6,381 nt of DNA from Bordetella parapertussis (GTDB lineage Bacteria; Pseudomonadota; Gammaproteobacteria; Burkholderiales; SG8-39): contig CAMDRY010000199.1 in assembly GCA_945906975.1 (NCBI GenBank), positions 1 through 6,381 of the forward strand, in the 5' to 3' direction. The stretch's first letter is position 1, and each line of letters opens with the position of its first letter. Both the position numbers and the translations under genes were made by a program. This document shows positions 1 to 5,220 of the stretch, piece after piece. The notes beneath the pieces were generated by a model. That model saw only the letters and a program-made list of their open reading frames with translations, did no database searches and was not told the DNA's origin.

Positions 1-2
1 AT

Positions 3-109
3 CCGGATGCAATGCTAAGCGAGTATTAAGTAAGTCGCGCTGCACCACGGTCTATGGATGCAGCCTTGATGAAGTTGGCGCCCGCTTACAGCATTTAGCC
101 CGCATCCGG
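3..109. repeat. Long bulged inverted repeat (hairpin element)
   Basis: Positions 3-21 pair with 83-109 in three perfect blocks: CCGGATGC (3-10) with GCATCCGG (102-109), AATGCT (11-16) with AGCATT (90-95), and AAGCG (17-21) with CGCTT (83-87). That gives 19 base pairs, with unpaired bases only on the right arm (96-101 and 88-89). The enclosed segment has a second hairpin, GCTGCACCA (39-47) with TGG and TGCAGC (55-57, 59-64), with one bulged A at 58. No gene is visible here. It lies downstream of the Bug gene and could be a structured RNA, a dispersed repeat or part of a termination region. One-sided bulges recall integron attC sites, but no GTTRRRY/RYYYAAC core was found. The pairing is directly visible; the role is unknown. 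Confidence 0.55.
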
Positions 110-157
110 CCTGCGCCACCCGGACAGCATTGAGGGTGAACGCAGGCCGATGCTGTC
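108..157. repeat. Interlocking inverted repeats, pseudoknot topology
   Basis: Two perfect 8-bp inverted repeats are interleaved: GGCCTGCG (108-115) with CGCAGGCC (141-148), and GACAGCAT (123-130) with ATGCTGTC (150-157). A further CACCC (117-121) with GGGTG (134-138) extends the first stem inward. The GACAGCAT block then sits in the hairpin loop and can pair with the sequence just 3' of the stem, which is an H-type pseudoknot arrangement on either strand. The element begins 28 bases after the Bug stop codon in the direction of Bug transcription and shares bases 108-109 with the neighbouring long hairpin. No U-run follows on the minus strand, so it is not a standard intrinsic terminator for the Bug gene. 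Confidence 0.5.
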
Positions 158-185
158 TTTAAGCGTGTTCTTCGCCGGGCTCTGC

Positions 186-1163
186 TCAATCGGCTTTGAT
201 GTTTGCTTCGCGAATGACGCGCCCCCAGCGATTGAAGTCATTTCGCATCAGCGTTCCCAGGGCCTCCGGCGACTCAACGGCGACTTCTATGCCTTGGTTG
301 GACAATGCTGTCCGGGTTTCGGGGATATTTAATACCTCGGCGACATCCGCATTGATTTTAGCCACGAGTTCCTTTGGCGAGCCGGCGGGGAGAAATAGCC
401 CCAACCAGGCATCGACCTCGACCCCCGGGAGTGTTTCGGCGATGGTTGGAACATCGGGAAACCTTGCCAGCCTCTTGTTGCCGGCACTGGCTATAAGCCT
501 TATTTTTCCATCTTTTATGTGCGGTAACAGCGACCCGGCCGCGCCGACAAAAACCTGTAGTCGTCCTCCAATCAAATCGGTGATGGATAATGCCGCCCCC
601 TTGTAGGGTATGTGCGTCATGTCGATGCCACCGGCGCGCTTAAGCAATTCGCCACCCAAATGCTGGGGGGATCCGTTTCCAGACGAACCGTAATTGAGTT
701 TGCCGGGATTCGCTTTTGCGTAGTCTATGAGTTCCTGCACGGTACGCACCGGAATCTGGGGGCTGACAACCAGAAGGAAGGGTGTGGTGGCGACCTGCCC
801 CAAGGGCATGAAGTCCTTAAAAACGTCAAAAGGGGCCTTGACCAGATGGGGGCCGATGATCATGACGCTGTTGGGGGCAAGCAGCCAGGTGTAACCGTCC
901 GCCGGGCTTTTGGCGGCAAAATCAGTGCCCACTGTCCCGGTACCGCCGCCCCCTGGCCGGTTTTCGATGGTAACCGCTTGCCCCCAGCGGTCTGAAAGCC
1001 GCTGCCCTATCGTTCTTGCCGTGATGTCGATTACGCTGCCCGGGGCAAAGGTCGTGATAATTTTTATGGGCTTTGCCGGGAATGCTTGCGACCAGGCCTG
1101 GAAGGGCGCGAGGGTCGCCGCCAGCAATAGCAGGGTAGTCAGGACATGCGCGTTGTGTTTCAC
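186..1163 (-). CDS. Bug/TctC-family tripartite tricarboxylate transporter substrate-binding protein
   Basis: Predicted periplasmic solute-binding protein of 325 residues, the usual Bug-family length. A GTG start at 1163 is chosen because AGGAG (1172-1176) lies 8 bases upstream; the ATG at 1226 would put about 20 unlikely residues before the signal peptide. Residues 2-25 form an export signal: basic start, leucine-rich core, likely cleavage after AWS. The mature protein opens FPAKPIKII, followed by the family's PG..D..AR pattern (PGSVIDITAR, 41-50), ENRPGGGG (67-74), YGSSGNGSPQHL (158-169), HIPYKGA (184-190) and RFPDVPT (234-240). Known family members bind carboxylates such as citrate, nicotinate, terephthalate or amino acids; the ligand here cannot be read. 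No TctA/TctB membrane partners are in the window, and many Bug genes are orphans. Its base composition is visibly less GC-rich than the upstream genes, and it probably has its own promoter. Confidence 0.93.
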   Translation of the reverse strand: MKHNAHVLTTLLLLAATLAPFQAWSQAFPAKPIKIITTFAPGSVIDITARTIGQRLSDRWGQAVTIENRPGGGGTGTVGTDFAAKSPADGYTWLLAPNSVMIIGPHLVKAPFDVFKDFMPLGQVATTPFLLVVSPQIPVRTVQELIDYAKANPGKLNYGSSGNGSPQHLGGELLKRAGGIDMTHIPYKGAALSITDLIGGRLQVFVGAAGSLLPHIKDGKIRLIASAGNKRLARFPDVPTIAETLPGVEVDAWLGLFLPAGSPKELVAKINADVAEVLNIPETRTALSNQGIEVAVESPEALGTLMRNDFNRWGRVIREANIKAD

Positions 1164-1171
1164 GTTTCGGG

Positions 1172-1176
1172 CTCCT
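1172..1176 (-). promoter_or_regulatory. Shine-Dalgarno that sets the Bug gene GTG start
   Basis: On the minus strand AGGAG is followed by eight bases and GTG at 1163-1161. This gives a mature-sized Bug protein with a normal signal peptide, and argues against the longer reading frame from the ATG at 1226. Confidence 0.75.
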
Positions 1177-1212
1177 ATTCGAGTTTGATGGTGGGGGCTC
1201 AATACCCTGCTC

Positions 1213-1240
1213 CGGATGGCGTGCATGCCATCTGTTTTTT
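1213..1240 (+). terminator. Intrinsic terminator reading on the plus strand
   Basis: On the plus strand CGGATGGCG (1213-1221) can pair with TGCCATCTG (1226-1234) around a TGCA tetraloop. This is a 9-bp stem including two G-U pairs, followed at once by six T residues (1235-1240). Read on the minus strand the same bases form a weaker hairpin with no U-run, so the orientation is plus. It lies in the presumed untranslated leader of the minus-strand Bug gene, where it would stop transcripts running antisense through that gene toward its promoter. No plus-strand gene ending here is evident. The hairpin-plus-U-run form is clear; biological use is inferred. Confidence 0.5.
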
Positions 1241-1255
1241 CAGCGGAGGGAGCTT

Positions 1256-1378
1256 ATGCTCAAAAGAATTACGCTAGCGGTTCAGATTGGGGTAAGACCT
1301 TATCTGTGTCAATACAATTGTATTTACATCAGAATATTTATTTTTTGCAGATGCTTGTCTGGCTTTTTCCGGGAATAA
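1256..1378 (+). CDS. Possible small ORF, 40 residues, cysteine-rich and basic
   Basis: An ATG at 1256 is preceded by GGAGGG (1245-1250) at near-ideal spacing, and the frame stays open for 40 codons to TAA at 1376-1378. The peptide begins MLKRITLAVQ, contains four cysteines (positions 18, 22, 31 and 33) and several arginines, and has a hydrophobic isoleucine/phenylalanine stretch near residues 23-30. I recognise no family. It runs opposite to every other gene and covers the candidate promoter and operator of the Bug gene. A plus-strand terminator ends only a few bases before its Shine-Dalgarno, so its transcription would need readthrough. AT-rich intergenic DNA can give such a frame by chance, so this is a weak call resting mainly on the ribosome binding site. 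Confidence 0.15.
   Translation: MLKRITLAVQIGVRPYLCQYNCIYIRIFIFCRCLSGFFRE
1284..1324 (-). promoter_or_regulatory. Candidate Bug gene promoter with overlapping palindromic operator
   Basis: On the minus strand a perfect -35 box TTGACA lies at 1312-1307. Its first bases overlap the right end of a perfect 14-bp palindrome, AATACAATTGTATT (1311-1324). With a 17-base spacer the -10 hexamer would be CAATCT (1289-1284), a poor match to TATAAT, so the promoter may be weak or activator-dependent. The transcript would have a leader of roughly 110 bases before the GTG at 1163. A palindrome touching the -35 box suits a dimeric repressor or activator (GntR-, MarR- or TetR-type), but no regulator gene is in the window. 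The palindrome is certain; promoter activity and operator role are inference. Confidence 0.4.
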
Positions 1379-1409
1379 AGGACAAGGCATTCCACCGGGG
1401 TAAGCGGCC

Positions 1410-2408
1410 TCAGTTCTTTGACAGGTCCAGCGAAGCGCTGGCGAACAACTCTTCTGGCGCCACCTTGCGCGCCGACAGGCCCTGCTCGTGGTGGTAACGG
1501 GTAAAGGTCTCGAGCGCGTGGCGGTTGGCTTCCAGGCCGTAGCTCCAGTAGTCCTCGCCCATCAACGCCTGCGCCGCCGCGAATTCAGACACCCCCCAGG
1601 GCAGCGATGCATAGAGGTGGCCGATCTGCGCCAGTTCGTCCATCGCCATGTCCTTGGCGCGGATGAAGGCCTTGAACACACTCACCGGCAGCCACGGATG
1701 CTGCTCGGCGAGCGCGCGGCGTATGCCGATGACGTGCATGATCGGAAAAATCCGGCTGCGTTGGAAATAGTCTTCCTCGGCTTTGCGAAACGCCGGGAAA
1801 AGGCGCGCGACCTTGTCCGCGCCACGGGTGAAGCAGGACGGTGCCTTGGCGCTGAACACCGCGTCCAGTTCCCCCGCCTCGAGCATGCCCGACAGGGTCT
1901 TGCCATCGGGGATTTGTTGCAGGTCGATGTCGGCGGGCAACTTGAGCGCCGCGCGTTCCTGGCGGCCGGAAACCTCGACGCCGCCACGGCGCCAGTGCAC
2001 ATCGGCCGGATTGAGGCCGTAGTCATCCTGCAGGATGCCGCGGATCCACACGTTGGCGGTGATCTGGTATTCGGGAATGCCGATGGTCTTGCCGCGCAGG
2101 TCCTCAGGTTTGGTGATGCCGCGGTCGGTGCGGACGTAAATGCCCGAGTGGCGGAAGACGCGCGACACGAACGCGGGCACCGCGACGTAATCGGTCTGTG
2201 CGCGCGAGGTCATCACCGTGTGGCTGCTCATCGACAATTCGCAGATGTCGAACTCCTGCGAGCGAAAGGCGCGATGGAAAATCTCCTCCGGATGCAGCGC
2301 CAGCGGGATGAGGTCGCAGCCCTCGATGGTGACGCGCCGGTCGAAGAGGGCGCGGGTGCGGTCGTAGTCGCAGCAACCGAGGCTGAGCGTGAGTGTGGGG
2401 CCGGGCAT
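1410..2408 (-). CDS. 4,5-dihydroxyphthalate decarboxylase-like (Pht5/NMT1-like PBP fold) protein
   Basis: A 332-residue protein resembling the family annotated as 4,5-dihydroxyphthalate decarboxylase (Pht5) or as ABC-type substrate-binding protein of NMT1/THI5 type. Visible family features are an N-terminal LTLSLGCCDYDRTRAL strand-turn segment (6-21), the region FDICELSMSSH (53-63), the second-lobe entry GITKPEDLRGKTIGIPEYQ (97-115), ELDAVFSAKAP (180-190) and RIFPIMHVIGIRR (219-231). There is no signal peptide or lipobox, which favours a cytosolic protein and so an enzyme over a transport receptor. Pht5 proper removes a carboxyl group from 4,5-dihydroxyphthalate to give protocatechuate; many relatives have unproven substrates. 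The ATG at 2408 has only a weak upstream purine stretch. It lies 75 bases after the thioesterase and is probably the last gene of the operon. Family membership is fairly sure, substrate is not. Confidence 0.82.
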   Translation of the reverse strand: MPGPTLTLSLGCCDYDRTRALFDRRVTIEGCDLIPLALHPEEIFHRAFRSQEFDICELSMSSHTVMTSRAQTDYVAVPAFVSRVFRHSGIYVRTDRGITKPEDLRGKTIGIPEYQITANVWIRGILQDDYGLNPADVHWRRGGVEVSGRQERAALKLPADIDLQQIPDGKTLSGMLEAGELDAVFSAKAPSCFTRGADKVARLFPAFRKAEEDYFQRSRIFPIMHVIGIRRALAEQHPWLPVSVFKAFIRAKDMAMDELAQIGHLYASLPWGVSEFAAAQALMGEDYWSYGLEANRHALETFTRYHHEQGLSARKVAPEELFASASLDLSKN

Positions 2409-2483
2409 ATTTTTCTCGCTTATGTTTTTGTGCTGTGATGTTGGTGGGGTGTGTTGTTATTTTTTTCCGCTTGCCGCCGATGC

Positions 2484-2885
2484 TCAGGCCGGCTTTTTTT
2501 CCGGCAGCAGCTTGAAGGTGCCGATGGCCTTGGACAGCAGCTTGCCCGTTTCGTCGCGCGCCTCGGCTTCGCAAAACGCCGTGGACTTGCCGGCGTTGAG
2601 CACGCGCCCCTCGGCGCTGATGTCGCCAAAGCTGGCGTTGAGAAAGCCCACGCTCATGTCCACTGTCAGCACGCCGCCGGCCACGCCGTAGTGACCACGC
2701 ACCGCCATGCTCATCACCAGGTCGAGCATGGTCATGATCACGCCGCCGTGGGTCGCGCCCCAGCTGTTGAGCAGGTCGGCCCGTTTGGCGAGGGAGACAA
2801 TGGCGCGCTCTTTGGAGCGTTCGACGAGGCGGATGCCAAGCTGTTCCACAAAAGGGATGGTGACGCCGAATTCGGGTGTGCTCAT
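2484..2885 (-). CDS. PaaI-family hotdog-fold thioesterase
   Basis: A 133-residue single-domain hotdog protein, a normal PaaI/YbgC-type length. The diagnostic helix signature is present: N40, then HGGVIMTMLDLVMSMA (46-61), where D55 is the likely catalytic acid and HGG shapes the thioester site. The following strands GVLTVDMSVGFLNAS (71-85) and AEGRVLNAGKSTAFCEAEA (91-109) are typical of the fold. It is expected to hydrolyse acyl-CoA or aryl-CoA thioesters in the cytosol, usually as a tetramer, freeing CoA from slow or dead-end intermediates, which fits a beta-oxidation operon. The ATG at 2885 is the only plausible start, yet no Shine-Dalgarno precedes it: the space where it should be is taken by a heptamer tandem repeat reading ATTCCCC on this strand. 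Translation may depend on coupling or be weak. Substrate is not deducible. Confidence 0.9.
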   Translation of the reverse strand: MSTPEFGVTIPFVEQLGIRLVERSKERAIVSLAKRADLLNSWGATHGGVIMTMLDLVMSMAVRGHYGVAGGVLTVDMSVGFLNASFGDISAEGRVLNAGKSTAFCEAEARDETGKLLSKAIGTFKLLPEKKPA

Positions 2886-2891
2886 ATTGTT

Positions 2892-2940
2892 GGGGAATGG
2901 GGAATGGGGAATGGGGAATGGGGAAAGGTGAAAGGGGAAA
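2892..2940. repeat. Heptamer tandem repeat, seven units of GGGGAAT/GGGGAAA
   Basis: Seven contiguous 7-base units: GGGGAAT four times (2892-2919), then GGGGAAA, GGTGAAA and GGGGAAA (2920-2940). On the minus strand it reads ATTCCCC and ends six bases before the thioesterase ATG, occupying the ribosome-binding position. Seven is not a multiple of three, and copy-number change by strand slippage is plausible. Similar short heptamer repeats are known between genes in several bacterial groups. Confidence 0.9.
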
Positions 2941-2978
2941 TGAATACGTCAAAAATCGGTGGAGGGGACAAATTTATC

Positions 2979-3007
2979 TGTTCATCTCAGGCTTGTCGAA
3001 CGTCAAT
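2979..3007. repeat. Possible degenerate copy of an intergenic palindromic repeat
   Basis: The plus-strand segment GTTCATCTCAGGCTTGTCGA (2980-2999) resembles a dispersed proteobacterial repeat of the form GTTCATCCTGAGCTTGTCGA followed by an inverted arm. Here the right arm (ACGTCAA) no longer matches the left arm, so it would be a decayed copy. It sits in the 137-bp space between the SDR and thioesterase genes. The resemblance is from memory and was not tested by search. Confidence 0.25.
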
Positions 3008-3022
3008 TGCATTGGGGCAGCG

Positions 3023-3799
3023 CTAGACTGTTGTGGCGCCGCCATCGACGGCGATGACCTGGCCGGTGATGTGGCGCGAGGCATCGGAGGCGAGCAGGCA
3101 GGCGAGGCCCTTGAGGTCTTCGTCATCGCCCAGTCGGCGCAGTGGCGTGCGCTCGATGATGCGCTTGCCGATTTGTTCGAGCGCGGCGCGCGTCATCTTG
3201 GACGGGAAGAAGCCCGGCGCGATGGCGTTGACGCTGATGCCATGTTCGCCCCATTCGGCGGCGAGGGCACGGGTGAAATTCACCAGCCCGCCCTTGGTGG
3301 TGTTGTAGGCGAGGGTCTCGAGCAGGTCCACCGGATTGCCGCGTATGCCGGCGATGGACGCCATGTTGATGATGCGCCCGTAACGGCGCGGGATCATGCT
3401 GCGCTTGCCCACCGCCTGCGTCACCACAAAAGTGCCGGTGAGGTTGAGGTTGATAAGTTTCTCCCACGCATCGAGGGGGTGGTCCTCGGCCGGCGCGCCC
3501 CATGTGGCGCCAGCGTTGTTGATCAGGATGTCGATGTGGCCGTAATGCGCCAGCACCCGCTCGACCATGGCGGCGATGGTGTCGTGCTTGGACAGGTCGC
3601 AGACCAGCGGCAGCGCTTCGACGCCCTGCTGGTCGAGGTGGTCTTTGGCCTCGTCGAGTTCATCGGACTTGCGCGCGGTGAGCGCGAGTTTCGCTCCCAT
3701 TTCGCCCAGCGCTTCGGCCAGTTGCAGCCCGAGTCCGCGCGAACCGCCGGTGATGAGGGCGACTTTTCCGGAAAGATCCAACAGTTTTTTTACGCTCAT
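3023..3799 (-). CDS. SDR-family NAD(P)-dependent oxidoreductase
   Basis: A classical short-chain dehydrogenase/reductase of 258 residues. The cofactor motif TGGSRGLG is at 17-24, CDLS at 67-70 and NNAG at 94-97. The catalytic set is N119, S148, Y165 and K169 (YNTTK), followed by PGFFPSKM (195-202) and a C-terminal VDGG. R21 in the glycine motif and R43 after the second strand suggest NADP(H), as in FabG-like enzymes. The Ser-to-Tyr distance is about four residues longer than usual because of the VDLLETLA segment. Next to a thiolase and a FadB-like enzyme, the likely task is interconversion of a 3-hydroxyacyl- and 3-oxoacyl thioester or a related alcohol/ketone. Gluconate 5-dehydrogenase-like or 3-oxoacyl-ACP reductase would be the usual automatic labels. 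A weak CGGGG lies eight bases before the ATG at 3799. Fold and chemistry are sure; substrate is not. Confidence 0.93.
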   Translation of the reverse strand: MSVKKLLDLSGKVALITGGSRGLGLQLAEALGEMGAKLALTARKSDELDEAKDHLDQQGVEALPLVCDLSKHDTIAAMVERVLAHYGHIDILINNAGATWGAPAEDHPLDAWEKLINLNLTGTFVVTQAVGKRSMIPRRYGRIINMASIAGIRGNPVDLLETLAYNTTKGGLVNFTRALAAEWGEHGISVNAIAPGFFPSKMTRAALEQIGKRIIERTPLRRLGDDEDLKGLACLLASDASRHITGQVIAVDGGATTV

Positions 3800-3883
3800 G
3801 ATGACAGCCCCGAGATTGGTAACAAGCTGGAGAGGCGCGCCAGACGGGCATTTCCAGCCGATATCCGTACAATTTTCACTTTT

Positions 3884-3945
3884 TTCACTCCTTCACTCCT
3901 TCACTCCTTCACACCTTCACGCCTTCACACCTTCACACCTTCACC
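3884..3945. repeat. Octamer tandem repeat, seven full units (GGNGTGAA on the minus strand)
   Basis: Contiguous 8-base units on the plus strand: TTCACTCC three times (3884-3907), TTCACACC, TTCACGCC, TTCACACC, TTCACACC (3908-3939) and a partial unit to 3945. A decayed unit is visible at 3875-3882. On the transcribed minus strand each unit is GGNGTGAA, varying only at N (A, T or C). It starts nine bases after the thiolase stop codon and lies about 80 bases before the SDR start. An 8-base period excludes coding use. Confidence 0.9.
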
Positions 3946-3953
3946 GAATCAAC

Positions 3954-5132
3954 TCAGGCCACCTCGAACAGCCCGGCCGCGCCCATGCCCCCGCCTATGC
4001 ACATGGTGGCGACGACGTATTTGACACCGCGGCGCTTGCCCTCGATGAGCGCGTGCCCGACCAGGCGCGCGCCCGACATGCCGTAGGGGTGGCCGACGGC
4101 GATGGCGCCGCCGTTGACGTTGAGCCTGTCGTTGTCAATGCCCAGCTTGTCGCGGCAGTAAAGCACCTGCACGGCAAAGGCCTCGTTGAGCTCCCACAGG
4201 CCGATGTCATCGACCTTGAGTCCGGCGCGCGCCAATAGTTTGGGCACGGCGAACACCGGGCCTATGCCCATTTCGTCGGGCTCGCACCCGGCGACGGCAA
4301 AGCCGCGGAATATACCCAGCGCTGCGAGTCCTTTTTTCTGCGCGAGCTTGGCGTCCATCACGATCGCCGCCGAGGCGCCGTCGGAGAACTGGCTGGCGTT
4401 GCCCGCGGCGATGCTGCCCCCGGGCACCGCCGGCCGGATGCCGGCGAGCGCATCGAGCGTGGTGTCGGCGCGTATGCCCTCGTCCTTGGTGGCGGTGACC
4501 TCCCTGGTGAACAGGAGGCCGCTTTCCTTGTGGCCCACGCCCATGATGGTGGTGAGCGGCACGATCTCGGCGTCGAAGCGGCCGGCGGCCTGCGCGGCGG
4601 CGGCGCGGTTCTGGCTTTGCGCGCCAAAGGCGTCCTGGGCTGCGCGCCCGATCTTGTAGCGTGTGGCGACCGTCTCGGCGGTCTGCAGCATGGGCCAGTA
4701 GATTTCCGGTTTTTGCTTTTTCAGCGAGACGTCCTCGAACATGTGCAGGTTCATCTCGTTCTGCACGCAGGAAATCGACTCCACGCCGCCGGCGGCGTAG
4801 ATAGCGCCTTCGCCGGCGATGATGCGCTGCGCCGCCAGCGCGATGGTCTGCAGGCCCGAGGAACAAAAGCGGTTGATGGTCATGCCCGATACCGTCACCG
4901 GGCAGCCGGCGGCGAGCGCAACCTGGCGTGCGATGTTCCAGCCGGTGGCACCCTCGGGATTGGCGCAGCCCATGAGCACATCTTCGACTTCGCCCGCTTC
5001 TATGCCGGCGCGTGCGATGGCGGCGCGCACGACATGTCCGCCCAGGGTCGCGCCGTGGGTCATGTTGAAGCTGCCGCGCCAGGACTTGGCGAGGGCGGTG
5101 CGGGCGGTGGAAACGATTACGGCGTCGGTCAT
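3954..5132 (-). CDS. Acetyl-CoA C-acyltransferase (thiolase, FadA-like)
   Basis: A complete 392-residue thiolase. All four active-site elements are present: nucleophile C90 in NRFCSSGLQ, the NEAF box (316-319), H348 in [16 protein letters not shown], and acid/base C378 in CIGGGMGAA. The [10 protein letters not shown] form is common in bacterial degradative thiolases of the FadA/PcaF-like group. It should cleave 3-oxoacyl-CoA with CoA to acetyl-CoA and a shortened acyl-CoA, completing the steps begun by the FadB-like enzyme encoded two genes upstream. The ATG at 5132 is chosen over the in-frame ATG at 5285 because it gives the standard [17 protein letters not shown] opening and has GAGGG eight bases upstream; the longer frame would overlap the methyltransferase gene. 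That Shine-Dalgarno lies inside a GC-rich palindromic element. Biosynthetic condensation is possible, but the context favours degradation. Chain-length preference is unknown. Confidence 0.96.
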   Translation of the reverse strand: MTDAVIVSTARTALAKSWRGSFNMTHGATLGGHVVRAAIARAGIEAGEVEDVLMGCANPEGATGWNIARQVALAAGCPVTVSGMTINRFCSSGLQTIALAAQRIIAGEGAIYAAGGVESISCVQNEMNLHMFEDVSLKKQKPEIYWPMLQTAETVATRYKIGRAAQDAFGAQSQNRAAAAQAAGRFDAEIVPLTTIMGVGHKESGLLFTREVTATKDEGIRADTTLDALAGIRPAVPGGSIAAGNASQFSDGASAAIVMDAKLAQKKGLAALGIFRGFAVAGCEPDEMGIGPVFAVPKLLARAGLKVDDIGLWELNEAFAVQVLYCRDKLGIDNDRLNVNGGAIAVGHPYGMSGARLVGHALIEGKRRGVKYVVATMCIGGGMGAAGLFEVA

Positions 5133-5140
5133 GGTGTGTT

Positions 5141-5177
5141 CCCTCTCCCCAGTCCTCCCCCGTCGAGGGGGAGGGGG
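5141..5177. repeat. GC-rich palindromic (REP-like) element before the thiolase
   Basis: CCTCCCCC (5154-5161) and GGGGGAGG (5167-5174) form a perfect 8-bp stem around a five-base GTCGA loop, flanked by CCCTCTCCCC at 5141-5150. On the minus strand the last part reads GGGGAGAGGG and provides the thiolase Shine-Dalgarno. C/G-rich palindromes of this look are common dispersed intergenic repeats in beta- and gammaproteobacteria. There is no U-run after the stem, so it is not a standard terminator. Confidence 0.65.
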
Positions 5178-5220
5178 TGATTTTGTCGCGGATTCGAGAC
5201 TATGACGATTTGCAACAGGC

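Noticed and set aside
54..98. Plus-strand mini-ORF of 14 codons at ATG 54
   Set aside because: It has no Shine-Dalgarno, and the bases are better explained by the inverted-repeat structure.
3..109. Integron attC site
   Set aside because: The hairpin has one-sided bulges, but no RYYYAAC/GTTRRRY core boxes, and no cassette or integrase is present.
1488..2438. Plus-strand frame of 316 codons opposite the Pht5-like gene
   Set aside because: It is a GC-driven antisense shadow of a gene with clear family motifs, with no recognisable domains of its own.
2484..2505. Slippery A AAA AAG in the last codons of the thioesterase gene, which could allow a -1 frameshift
   Set aside because: The heptamer is in the right phase, but it encodes an ordinary lysine-rich tail and the shifted frame reads only antisense-like arginine/proline-rich shadow sequence.
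2491..2507. GCCGG/CCGGC hairpin around an A/T run at the thioesterase end, as a terminator
   Set aside because: The homopolymer run is in the loop, not after the stem, and the sequence is coding.
2884..2940. CRISPR array
   Set aside because: The units are 7 bases with no spacers; this is a simple tandem repeat.
2876..4024. Plus-strand frame of 382 codons across the SDR gene
   Set aside because: It reads through both tandem repeats and antisense of a well-supported SDR, with no motifs.
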